Assembly (NCBI GenBank): GCA_019022495.1
Contig: JAFEKR010000009.1
Coordinates: 496,001-560,000, forward strand
Direction of reading: 5' to 3'
From: Epichloe hybrida
Lineage: Eukaryota > Ascomycota > Sordariomycetes > Hypocreales > Clavicipitaceae
DNA: 64,000 nt
Below the pieces are notes generated by a model. The model was given only the letters and a program-made list of their open reading frames with translations, was not told the DNA's origin and did no database searches. Both the position numbers and the translations under genes were made by a program. Shown here one piece after another: positions 48,201-58,394 of the stretch; the first letter of the stretch is position 1; each line of letters begins with the position of its first letter.

Positions 48201-49542
48201 GATGGATCTCGTCGATAATCTTCATTTCTTCTTGCACGTTCTTCTTCTCAAAACAATGGCCCACCTCTTGATCTTGCATAGTGGTCACTTTTATCGAGTC
48301 AGTATGTGCAACAGCGGGTCATTTCAAGAAGCCTGCTGGATCATCGGATCTCCTGCCGTCCCCTTTGATCTCGTGAAACTGACACTCCTGCAAATCTTGT
48401 CATTTAGGTCGATGGGTCAGGAATCAGGATCCGAACTCCACACTTCTCCAGCTGGGTCCCGTCACGCAAGCCTTGGACGATATAGGAGCGAGTGGTCCAG
48501 CACGAGTGTGTTCATAAAGCATAAAGCAGCCGAGTGTGAGCGATGAGCGTACACAGGCATATGTGCACGATGTGTGGGAGCCGTTACTCATCACACTGGA
48601 ATTCAAATAGATACTCATGTTCAACGCTCGATTTACAATTCAAGGCCCCGTCTGAGTCTACACTCTTTGCTCTTCACGGATATCATCCATGACGATTCCC
48701 CAAAATAAGCCGGTTCAGGGTTCCATCGTCTGTCCCATTCGTCAACTTTGGTCAATCATATTGGTCGACAAAAAAGCCACCATTCTGCGGAACCGTGGCC
48801 GCTCAACCCGGCCTTTTTGCTGCCGCTATTGCCCACACGCGCTTTACGGCATCCGGGGCCGTGTCTGTACTGCTATATACCGCTCCTTGGCTTCGCTTTT
48901 CATGTTGACTGCGTGTTGTTGAGAGTCTTGGTGTTCCTCCAACCCTCTTTCTCTGATTGCCACCACCACCGCCCCGTTTCAGGCTCGTTTTTCTTTCTTT
49001 CCCTTGCATCGTTTCTCGAATTCGACTGTGCAACTTGCCTCAAGTGTGTCTCGTTTATCCTCCCTTTGACACCAAGGGGCGCCGGGAAAGAGTTGTTGAA
49101 TCACGGAACAGATCAAACAAACACAACGACTTGTTTTGCATGTCCACTTGTCAACTATCACTGTTTCTGTGAGTTTATATACGTGCTTCAATAACACAAC
49201 CACACAAAAGGTGACCACAGCCAGTCTTTCCCAAATAAATAAATTAAAGAACCGCCATCTTCACCTTGGTGAAGCTAACTAATGTATGGAAAGACAGAAA
49301 AGGTCTTGGACAGACATTTGTCACACCAAACGATTATCGAACCCTCTTTCACCGCTGACCTGACTGCAGGTCGCGTAGACTCCGCGCGTTGTGTCTGTCT
49401 CCTTTTCTGAACCACGCTTCTCAGAATCCTGGACCTTCCAGCGGGCAGCGAGTCTAGCTCACATCCTCATCTTCAAAAAGGCACGCTCACGTGTCCAAGT
49501 CTACAAACAGAAACAATCGAAGCAAAGGGCTCTCCGGGCACC
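45271..49542. other. Gene-poor stretch of 4.3 kb upstream of the velvet gene
   Basis: No gene I can support. It contains a run of about 10 C at 46496-46506, three copies of CACCGTGTCTA at 46698-46731, and several CT-rich tracts (46735-46830, 48930-49030). Minus-strand coding-like fragments at 47775-48279 may be a decayed gene. The length and the location before a velvet regulator suggest either an extended promoter or leader, or an unrecognised non-coding transcript. Confidence 0.45.
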
Positions 49543-50681
49543 ATGGCCAGCGTTGTATCCAACTGTCTCGGCATGCCATTTATGCAAGCGCCTAGTCATC
49601 ATCACTCCGCCCCAGCAGTACAATACCCAATTGGCGGAGAACCACCTCTTTTCAACGAAAATGTCCCATTGCACCAGACGAAATACTTCGGCGACTCACA
49701 GCGACAGCTTACTCTACGGCAGGCGCCAATGCGTGCCCGCGTGGCAGTTGGCAAAGAAAAAGGTCCATGATTGCAAGTCGTCACCGAGCGATTAGCAGCA
49801 GTACACTGACAACGTCGTTTTCCAGACCGGAAGCCAATCGACCCTCCACCGATCGTGCAGCTGATAGATAAAAGAAGTGATGGGAAAAGCGGCCTCTACG
49901 ACAGTAAGCATCTCTCTTACGCGAAAATGCTAGCCCCAAATCCAAGTAGTCATATTACGACGACGACGACTGCCTATCTTACTGAACGCAAGGCGCAGGT
50001 CCATATCTATTCATGACCTCATCCCTCGTACCAGAAAACTACGACGAGCAAGCCAAAGGACCAGAGCTTCCATCCAATTATCTCGTTGGATCTCTAGCAT
50101 CTTCTGTCCACCGTTTACGAGACACGGATAATGTTGACGGGGGATTTTTCGTCTTCGGAGACTTGTCCGTCAAACAGGAAGGACGATACAGGCTTCGGTT
50201 TACGCTTTACGAACGAGACGAGAGCCATCCCATGCCCAGTTTCTATTTCATCGGCGAGCTCATCACCAACGTCTTTACCGTTTTTTCTGCGAAGCTCTTC
50301 CCCGGCATGGCGGATTCGACTGCGCTTACGCGAGCATTCAGCGACCAAGGGGTCAAGGTCAGACTCCGAAAAGACTCGAGTACAACGGCGGCGCGAAAAC
50401 GTAGCAGGCAAGCGACCGAGGCAATGCCCATTAGCTCAAGACTTGATCGACACCCGAAACGTGTGTCGTACGACCAAGAGATGCCATCTCTGAGTCACTA
50501 TACCCTCTCTGAGCTTGGGCAGATGGACCCATCCACGGTCAGCACGAGTTTGGCCACAACGGCATCACACAGCCCGAACTTGTTCGCTGCGACTGGGCCA
50601 ATGTCAACTTCGAGAAGCGCTGGCCTGGATTTACACGTTCCCGCCAGCAATTATTATTTCGGTGGCCCCCAATACTACTAA
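49543..50681 (+). CDS. Velvet-domain transcriptional regulator
   Basis: Three exons, 49543-49762, 49826-49903 and 49999-50681, encode 326 residues. Introns are 63 nt, with a weak GTCCAT donor, and 95 nt (GTAAGC...GCGCAG). Velvet proteins are fungal DNA-binding factors coupling development and secondary metabolism. Signatures run in order: LTLRQAPMRARVAVGKEKDR, KPIDPPPIVQL, an NYLVGSLASSVH block, GGFFVFGDLSVKQEGRYRLR, FTVFSAKLFPGMADSTALTR and AFSDQGVKVRLRKD. A basic ARKRSRQA nuclear-localisation candidate follows, then a Ser/Thr-rich tail. The insert between PPPIVQL and the FVFGDLS strand is shorter than in VosA. Which of VeA, VelB, VelC or VosA it belongs to cannot be settled from motifs alone; the length and tail lean towards VelC or VeA-like. 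Confidence 0.88.
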
Positions 50682-50874
50682 GCGTTTTGTTGAAATGCAC
50701 AGTGTGTGCCCCAGGAGCTGCGTGGAAAGCACGATGCGGCCCAAATGACCTCTTTGATCCGTCTGATGAGAGGCGATGGCTACATGGGAAACGCCACCAT
50801 CAACAAGAGGAAGCCTTTGCGGGAGTTCCCGCCGCATCAAATAAGTCAAGGCATCGCTAGGCCCCCCCCCCCAT

Positions 50875-51550
50875 TTACTGAGATCCACAACCAGCTTGCC
50901 GCAATACCTGTTTCCAACCATGCCTCTCATACAGAATGCGCCCTTCGTCTGACGACTCTAGATAGGACTGCAAGCCAAGACGATCAGCTTCTGCAGTACT
51001 CCATTTCAGTAGCATGGAGCCAGCTCCACGTCGCTGATGTTTCGGGTCGGTGAGCAAGAGCTTCAGATCTAAGAGAGCGCCAGAGTCAGTCTTGGAGTGT
51101 TTGATCTACTCCCCTCCAGGCCGGCATGTCGAGAAGGAAAAGCGATGGAAAACTGACAAACATGAGGCTTGCTGGCCATGCGCTCAATCCACTCTCGGTG
51201 CATGCCCCCAAAGAACAGCTCGCAGGCTTCTGGGTTTGAGCCTGGCCCCCATTGTCTCGTGGGCGGGAGAGTGTCTCATGGGTTCTCCCATATATACCAC
51301 TTGGAAAAGGCAATCATGCCATCCTGGCCTTGGGCCTCGAGGTCTCTGTCTACTACCTTGGCCCAGCGACACGCAGCATCTTCTCCAAGCTGATGAATCA
51401 GCATTTTGACCCGGAAATCATGGCTCCCATCTGGAAAGGGGCCCTGGGAATAACGCAGAGCTTGCTTGGGCCCGGCCCAAATGCTACGGATTCAAGAGCC
51501 CCGGCGCGGGCGGCATCATCAGCAGTTGCTGGGACTACTTTACTGCGACG
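50875..51550 (-). pseudogene. Broken GNAT-family N-acetyltransferase gene
   Basis: On the minus strand the C-terminal part is intact from 51068 to the stop at 50875: LKLLLTDPKHQRRGAGSMLL, then KWSTAEADRLGL and YLESSDEGRILYERHGWKQV. This is the acetyl-CoA-binding core of a fungal GNAT enzyme, with the Q/R-x-x-G-x-G/A loop. An 89-nt intron (51157-51069) fits. Upstream, EACELFFGGMHREWIERM and AFSKWYIWENP are in frame with it but separated by a TGA at 51278-51276. Still further upstream ALESVAFGPGPSKLCVI is in another frame, with the break near 51436-51452. No start codon is apparent. At least two lesions in one short gene argue for decay rather than one sequencing error. The original substrate cannot be told. 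Confidence 0.7.
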
Positions 51551-52234
51551 ATATGATGGTTCGAGAAATCAAGAGGAATAAGGAAAGAGAAAAAGACAAA
51601 AGCACGTTCATAAGACTGGCTGCCATGGAAAAGAGACGAGCAGAGCGATTCAACAGGTATCGTTGCGTTGATTCGTTGTGATGTCAAGTGGTCAAGTGGG
51701 CCCAAGTACATGAATAGACCTTCAGCGAACCAATTTGCGCAGTGGGATGAATGCCAAGATGCGCATACTTCTTTTCCTTGTTGGGAGGATAATCCCAGAT
51801 CCTCACTGGGGGTGTGGGCTGAGAGTTGGAGATATAGAGATATAACAGTTTTGAATACAGCATTTTTTTCCAGTCGTCTTCAAGACAATAAACACTCTGT
51901 TACTAAGCAAAGCGGTCATCGGGTCTGGCCAACCAGTGTAGGCGTCGCTGATTGGAACAAAAAGATTAAAGTGGACCTAGTCCGAAAGATTCCTGGGAGT
52001 GAAGTGTGAACACTGGGGGAAAAAAAAAGGACTCCTGCTTCGCTCTCGTGTTGCGTATCGTGAACCACCACCCCCTTGCTTTTGAAGTCATCCTACACCA
52101 ACCGGCGCATCATAATCAGCCGTCGGTACAGGGCCAGCGACACACACCGAACGATATCTCTTGTTGAGTGCCTGCCGTGCTTATTCAATTACGCGCAACC
52201 GCCTCGTGGGCCGACCGATCACAACTCTCACATC
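51551..52234. other. Intergenic, TIM17 promoter
   Basis: Between the decayed GNAT gene and TIM17. An A-rich run lies at about 52018-52029. No gene seen. Confidence 0.5.
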
Positions 52235-52771
52235 ATGGACCACGGACGCGATCCCTGCCCCTGGGTCATCTTCAATGACTTTGGCGGTGCATTCTGCATG
52301 GGTGTATGCTGAATCACCTTGCATATTTTCAACTCGATTGGGCACTGGCTAACCTGAGATTTCTTTCTTTTGCAGGCCATCGGCGGTACCATCTGGCACG
52401 GTGTCAAAGGCTTCCGAAACTCCCCCTATGGCGAACGCCGCATCGGTGCCATCACCGCCGTCAAGATGCGCGCTCCCGTTCTCGGCGGCAACTTTGGTGT
52501 ATGGGGCGGTCTCTTCTCAACCTTTGACTGCGCCGTCAAGGGTGTGCGCAAGAAGGAAGACCCTTACAACGCCATCATTGCCGGCTTCTTCACCGGCGGC
52601 TCACTAGCATTCCGCGGTGGTTTCAAGGCTGCTCGCAACAACGCCATCGGTTGCGCCGTCTTACTGGCGGTCATTGAAGGGGTCGGCATTGCCTTCTCCA
52701 AGATGTTGTCGGGAGGCACCAAGTTGGAGGCGCCTCAACCGCCGCCGAACATGGAGGGCGCTAGCCTGTAA
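52235..52771 (+). CDS. tim17: TIM17, mitochondrial inner-membrane translocase subunit
   Basis: Two exons, 52235-52303 and 52376-52771, flank a 72-nt intron (GTATGC...TTGCAG) and encode 154 residues, the usual Tim17 length. Tim17 is a core, four-helix subunit of the TIM23 complex, which imports presequence proteins. The N-terminus [20 protein letters not shown] and the conserved [20 protein letters not shown], with the splice inside the MGAIGG motif, are diagnostic. They are followed by [40 protein letters not shown] and [18 protein letters not shown]. The Cys in PCPW and the one in FDCA match positions able to form the Tim17 disulfide. The C-terminal tail is short and Pro-rich. Confidence 0.97.
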
Positions 52772-54015
52772 GGAATCTGGAAGGGGACAAGGAAAAAACA
52801 GAAACAAAGACAAAGAATACGGAATCGACGACGACAAGGGATAGAGCCCGAGTCAGGAGAAAAGCGACGGATTGGCCGCGCGACCATTTCGATGCTCTTC
52901 GATAACTTACACCTCTCTCAACTCTTTCATCTGCAACACCTTGTGTGTGTTTTGACAAAATTTCACTTGGGGGTCACAACTTGTGATTCTGTCATCAGCA
53001 CCCTTTTCACTTTTTATTTTTAATATTTCTACCGAGCAGACAGTCCGCTCCAATGTACCACAACAACAACAACAACCACCACCACCACCGAAAAGCAAAA
53101 AAAAAAAAAGCAATAATCGTTGTGTGCTCGAGCCTCCTTCAGTTAATGGCAACCAAGCCGCGGACATGTTGTCGTGAAAACAAAAAACGAAAAGAACTTG
53201 GAAAGCACCAAAACATAAAAATAGGGGGGAGATGCACAATTACATGGCATCCAGGAAGCGTGGCTGGTTCAACGGCGATAGAGGCATGATATGTATTCGC
53301 ATCGCATCGCATCGGCGTTTCAATGTACTATAGACTGGTCAAAGGGGAGGGGGGGATGCGGAACGGGTCATTTCTGGCGAGAAACCAGAAACCAGCGCGG
53401 TCTGGTCTGGATGAGATAATGATGGGCTATAACGGTGTAGCTTCCCAGCCAGATTTCCACATGACGTACATGCCCTGACGGGGAAGCCCTGATGGCTCGA
53501 GACAATATGACTACATAGTGCCGGTATGCAATTTGTCCTTTTGCCGCTCAAGAGGTTCGCTCTTCCGTGTCCCATATCGAGTTCACGCCCATGTATTGTG
53601 CACCAAGCATCTTTCCAAGCAGCCTTCCGGAATCGTGTACATGCTCCGACAATGCCAATGCCGGCTTCATGTCCCTCTCTCGGCCCCTCGCGTCAAGACA
53701 CGAAAGTTTCAGATGGGACGGCGGGCTCTATCAGTGTCGAGTTGGTGCCGAGTTCCTCACCACCAGACGGGCGGCGACCGCATGAGAACACAGATCCGAC
53801 AAGGGTTGAGACCTATCGGACGTCCAGACGGAGTAGACTTTTTACATAGCTTGGTGTCCAGGAAAAAAAGGGCAAAAAACCCGCCAAAAAATATGATAAA
53901 AGGGTATGAAAGAAGTGAAAAGAAAAATGTACACCCGGATCCGAAGATGCTTCTAGATATTTAACATGTATGACATGTAAAAGAGTTCAACCACGCGGCT
54001 CACGAGCCACTGGGC
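52772..54015. other. Intergenic between convergent genes
   Basis: 3' flanks of TIM17 and the GC-rich membrane gene. It contains CAACAACAAC/CACCACCAC and A-rich runs at 53058-53112. Open frames at 53518-53964 have no family features. No gene called. Confidence 0.45.
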
Positions 54016-54897
54016 CTACCCGAATTCACCATACGACGACCTGTCGCTCGACGGCGCCAGACTCGGCGGCAGGGCGGGACTCCAAGGCTCATGATGCCAC
54101 GGCTGCGCGCGCCTCGCCGCGTCCGGTCTCGCGACCTCGCCCTCGCCCACGCCCACGCTGTTGTCCCCCCGCTCAACCATCTGTCTCGACGACATGGCCA
54201 CGCCGATGCCGCCCGTGACGAACCCGGGGGGCGTGGCGCGACTCGTCCTCCTCGTCGGCGCGCGGCAGGGACTGCTCGGCGGCATGGGACGCCAGTGCCC
54301 GCGCGTCGCGGGGTCGGCCACCAGATCCTCCTTGTTCGAAACAAAGGTCGGAACCGCGGTCGTCGCCGTGGCAGAATCGGGTCCCCCCGGAGCGTGCGGC
54401 GGCGGAGGCCGAGGCCGAGGCTTCTCCAGATCCGAGATGCGAAGCCATCGTCTGGTGGTGCCGGGGTTCCTCTCCTCGTCCCCCGAGCTCTTCTTCTTGC
54501 CGCGCCGCCAACGGACCAAGAGGAAGACCAGGGCGGAGAGCATGACGCCTCCCGCCAACGCGGCCGACGTGCCGACGCCGACCAGAGCCCCTGGGTCTAT
54601 GCCTCGGTCCTCACTGCCTGTTTCTGCTGAAGTGCCGGGGAGAGTGCCCTGGGTCGCGGCTGCCATCGCTTCTGTGGACGACGCCGGCCCCGGCCCCGGC
54701 CCCGGCGCAGGGCGGACGAGGACGAGAGAGACGTTGGCTGTGGGAGATTGCGCCTGTCCGTATGGAGCCGGCCCCGGCACGGCATCGGCCGTAGGTTGTC
54801 CGAGGGGGGGTCCGAGTGAGGATGCGAGCGTCGCGACAACGTTGGCTGCCGCCGCGGCGTTGACGGCCCAGGACAAGACTGCGTACGCGCGCATCAT
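54016..54897 (-). CDS. Single-pass membrane protein with Pro/Ser-rich ectodomain
   Basis: An intronless minus-strand frame of 293 residues. It begins with a signal-peptide-like segment (MMRAYAVLSWAVNAAAAANV). A low-complexity Pro/Ala/Gly/Ser/Thr ectodomain of about 75 residues follows, including PAPGPGPGP. Then comes one transmembrane helix (LVGVGTSAALAGGVMLSALV, then FLLV) followed at once by a basic stop-transfer stretch RWRRGKKK. The cytosolic tail is about 160 residues, disordered and rich in Pro, Arg and Ser. The arrangement resembles fungal wall-sensor or mid2-like proteins but has no WSC or other Cys-rich domain, so a sensor role is only a possibility. The gene is much richer in GC than its flanks. 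Confidence 0.75.
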   Translation of the reverse strand: MMRAYAVLSWAVNAAAAANVVATLASSLGPPLGQPTADAVPGPAPYGQAQSPTANVSLVLVRPAPGPGPGPASSTEAMAAATQGTLPGTSAETGSEDRGIDPGALVGVGTSAALAGGVMLSALVFLLVRWRRGKKKSSGDEERNPGTTRRWLRISDLEKPRPRPPPPHAPGGPDSATATTAVPTFVSNKEDLVADPATRGHWRPMPPSSPCRAPTRRTSRATPPGFVTGGIGVAMSSRQMVERGDNSVGVGEGEVARPDAARRAQPWHHEPWSPALPPSLAPSSDRSSYGEFG

Positions 54898-55878
54898 GTC
54901 AAGGCATCTTTTCTCATCTGATGAACACTGCGTATGCCATACATGCAGTAGAGCTTCGGGAACCTAACCTGGCGAGGGACGATATGTCAAGGTCGGGCTG
55001 AATACGATATATAATGAATGGGTACGCAAGCCCGTCTAAATAGCAGACTGAGCAACGGAGATGGAGCAGAAATAGGAGGACATGGCTCAGGCGCGGAAAC
55101 GGCTAGATTTAACCTTTCCGGACGGCTGAAAACCTCGGAGTGTAAAAGAAAAAGATGGCATCAATGACAAAACTCACGGACGCATTGACGCTCAACAACC
55201 GTCATCTCATGCCGCCCCATGCCGCCCCATGCCGCCCCATGCCATCCCGAATCCATTTCATCGCTTCATCGCTTCGTCGCTTCGCTGCTTCGCTGCGCTC
55301 GCCATACTAGCATGCTTCTCTTTGTCCGTGACCCGCGGAATGTGGTGAAATGTGATGAGCACGGGCGTCCGTGGGGCGGCTCGTGCAGCGTCACCGGCGG
55401 TGGAAACAAAGCTAAAGATCAAAGTGGGAAAAGGGCTGGAGTGCGTGCGTTGTTGTTCGTGGATTGATTATGAGACTCGGGGAGCATAAGCATGTGAGCT
55501 TGCTTTGAAAAAGGTTGAAGGAGCAATCTGATCTGATGATACATTTTACCCGCGATGCCGCCAACGCGGCCCCATGCTGCGGCGCGACATTCCCGGACTT
55601 GGGTACATTAGGTACATGGCGGTGTTATATCATGTCCCAAACTTCTCCAGCCCCTATTACCCTCTTATCAATATTCAAGTTCAAATCCATCATTTGTGGA
55701 ACGCACCGCCAGTTTGAACCAAACCCTAGGCCACAAAGACCTCCCACAAAAAAAAAATTGCAACACAGCATCGACATGGCGTCGCAGAAAACGCCTCATT
55801 CCTCGCGGATCCAAATACCGCTCAGGTTTTCACCGCATGCATGGTGTTCGCGGATATACAAACCCCCACTATTGCCGT

Positions 55879-55909
<31 letters not shown>

Positions 55910-56126
55910 CAGATACATATATCCGCGCATGGTACAAAAGAGATGGTTCTGTGACCAAGACAGAACGACGGGGATTTTGTTACGTGAGGAGGCGTAACAG
56001 AAGAAGACAAAACATAGCTAGACCGAGTGATCGAGTTGAGAAGTGGAACATCCACCTTCCATCATCTCTCAAAGCTTTCACATCGTGCCGTACGACTTGT
56101 ACACGCCGGTGATGGTGCTGGCATGC
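54898..56126. other. Intergenic
   Basis: Promoter side of the GC-rich membrane gene and 3' flank of the bZIP gene. Three copies of CATGCCGCCC lie at 55208-55240, followed by CATCGCTT/CGTCGCTT repeats to about 55300. A run of 29 T lies at 55881-55909. No gene seen. Confidence 0.5.
55881..55909. repeat. Poly-T run of 29 nt
   Basis: Twenty-nine consecutive T on the plus strand. Read on the minus strand it is poly-A, about 220 nt beyond the bZIP stop codon. It could be a microsatellite or the trace of a reverse-transcribed poly-A tail, though no retroelement sequence flanks it. Confidence 0.9.
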
Positions 56127-58394
56127 CTAATATTGGCGGACGGTGGGATTTTCCGCCCCAGGCACCAGCCCGGAAGCGACCTTGATGGCAACGTTGATGT
56201 CCTTCCTGCGAACACCGGGAGAGCGGCCCAGGCATATCGAGCTATTTGTCAGTTCTGGCGGCAAATGTTAGCCGGGTGCACAAAGTGCTTCTTGGTCCAT
56301 CTGTTTACGATTCTGGCGGAGTCCTCCAAGGACAATGCAGCTCTTACCTCGAACCAACACGCCTACATCTAATGTGATCTTCACCTTGTTCGGCCAATTC
56401 ATCGGTTGCGACCAGATACCGTTGCCTCCTGCAGCAGGAGTAACCACGTACGGCGCTGGGGCTACACTGTTGCCGAACTCGCCCGCGCTTCCTGCTGCCA
56501 GTTCGGAAAAGGGTTGTCCCTGGGTCATCATGGGAGCTTTCCCCACGTGCTGGTTCGTCAGTGGACATGATGAGTCTACGACTCCAGAGGCGGAGCTGTT
56601 GCTGTTGCTGTTTGTTGTCCACATGGCGCTTTGGGCACTGCTCCCGCAACCGGAATCTGTGCTTCCGTAAGACAACTGTTGAGCTGGCAGGGCGGAGCCA
56701 TCGGCTCGCGATGCGCCGTCGTGGCCCCCCAGCTCGTCAACGTTGATCTCGGCTTGTATGAAATCAGCTCGTTGTGGTATGAAGATGTTAAGCTGTCGAA
56801 GATAGGTTTCCACTTCGTCGGGGTCGAAAAAGTCACCTTCAAATCCAGCCAGCATCATTTGCATTCTTCGATCAACTCCGTAGTCGATTCGCTCGTCCCT
56901 GGTCGCCTGAACCTCTGGTCCCCACGGGCCCATGGACATGCCTGTAAATTCCTGGGGTTTAGAGTAAGACCGCGTGCCTTGATTGCCGATGGGCATGCGG
57001 CCAGATGCACTATTGGGACTTCTTAGCGGCGACTGTTCCGGGAAGAAGGTGCCTGCCCCGCCGAGGTTGGTGAACGGAAGTTTCCAATTGCAAAGATCTT
57101 CGAATGGGCTTCTACTCAAGGCCAGCTGTAAGCGTTTGATGATATCCTCTATCGACTCAAAGAATAGACAGAATCCAAAGACGGCCGCGAATCGATCAGG
57201 TGGCGGGTGCGTGCTCATGATGAGCCGCAAAGCACCTTCTATTGAATTGCGTTGCAGACGGCGCCCAAAAGTTTGCTCGTTGGCAGCAAATGATAAAGGG
57301 GCAGCAATCGTCCCGTATGGCGAAGGCGCACTCGCCAAGTTTTCCTCAATCTCATCGGCGGCACTCGGTTCCATGGAAGAGTAGAATGGAAAACTGGCGT
57401 TTTGTGGCGTCGCGGCCGTGACTATCTCGTAGTTGACTGAAGGGGGCACATGGATCAACGGGCCGCCAGAATAAGAACTTGAGGTCATGGGTGCAACAGC
57501 AGTTGCCGGGGCAAGGACGGCACATGCTGTGGGATAGTTGGCCTGTTGAAACGACGCTTCCGGTTGAAAGGCAAGCTGTACGGGTGATTGTTCGGAGGGT
57601 GAAATGCGTGGTGCCGGTGTTGAGCTTATGCGGGAATGCTGTTGGCCAGAGCCACTAGCATTGACCTCGTCGTCATCGTCATCGGAAAGGCTGCTGTCGC
57701 TGTTACTGATCCGGGCTTTATCAGCAGTAGTGGTGATCTTGTTGGCAATGGATGATAGGCGTTGAAGAGCGTGTGGCGCGGCATCGAGGACGCGCTCCGA
57801 CACGAGAACACCAAAGAATGCATTGAACTCCTTGCTCATGTCATTGTTGGCCCTCTCCAGCTCTTTGACACGCTTCTCCAACGTAGTGATAGCCGTGTCT
57901 TTGCGATGCCGATACGCTCGCTGAGCAAGCCTGATTTGTGTTCGTCGACGCTACATTGGATTGGACTGTCAGATGATCCACAACAGAGATCTAGATGTTC
58001 CATGCGTGTGTTTAATCTTCACGCATTTTATAGCGGCGATACTCACGTCAGCGGCAGTTTCATCTTTAGTGTCCAGCCTCGGTCTCCCTCTAGACCTTTT
58101 CTTCCGGCCCTCGTCGTCTTCAAAGGTGTCTTCCGTTTTTATTTCATCTTCATCTAAGCTCCTGGACCGCTTACCCATGACAGCAGGGTTCGTCGGCGGT
58201 TGTGTATGAGGTGCTTGTGATAGCGAAGTTGGAGGACTGATGGGGGACCGCGAGGTATTCATTTCGTGCTGGCTAGGGCGGCCATTGGGACGCTGATTGG
58301 GGCGGCTCATCGCAATCTGATAAAAGCCGCTATCTTCAGGAGCGAACCTGTCTAAAGGCAAAGCGTACTGGATCTTGGGGGAAGCGGTAGCCAT
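56127..58394 (-). CDS. bZIP transcription factor with noncanonical basic region
   Basis: Three exons, 58394-58047, 57950-56348 and 56254-56127, have introns of 96 nt (GTGAGT...ATGTAG) and 93 nt (GTAAGA...CGCCAG). They encode 692 residues. The N-terminus is Pro/Ser-rich, with basic KRSRS and RKKRSRGRPR blocks. The bZIP begins at residue 117: RRRTQIRLAQRAYRHRKD, then TAITTLEKRVKELERANNDM. The Asn that nearly all bZIP basic regions carry before R-x-A-Q-R is Ile here. The rest is mostly disordered, with an acidic SLSDDDDDEV and a conserved-looking helical block (RNSIEGALRLIMS, then AAVFGFCLFFESIEDIIKRL). Splicing of the last exon gives SSICLGRSPGVRRKDINVAI, clearly more protein-like than read-through of the intron. 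An ATG 12 codons upstream is an alternative start. Confidence 0.88.

Noticed and set aside
55881..55909. Poly-T run as the tail of a retrotransposed copy
   Set aside because: No reverse transcriptase, processed-gene sequence or target-site duplication was seen beside it.
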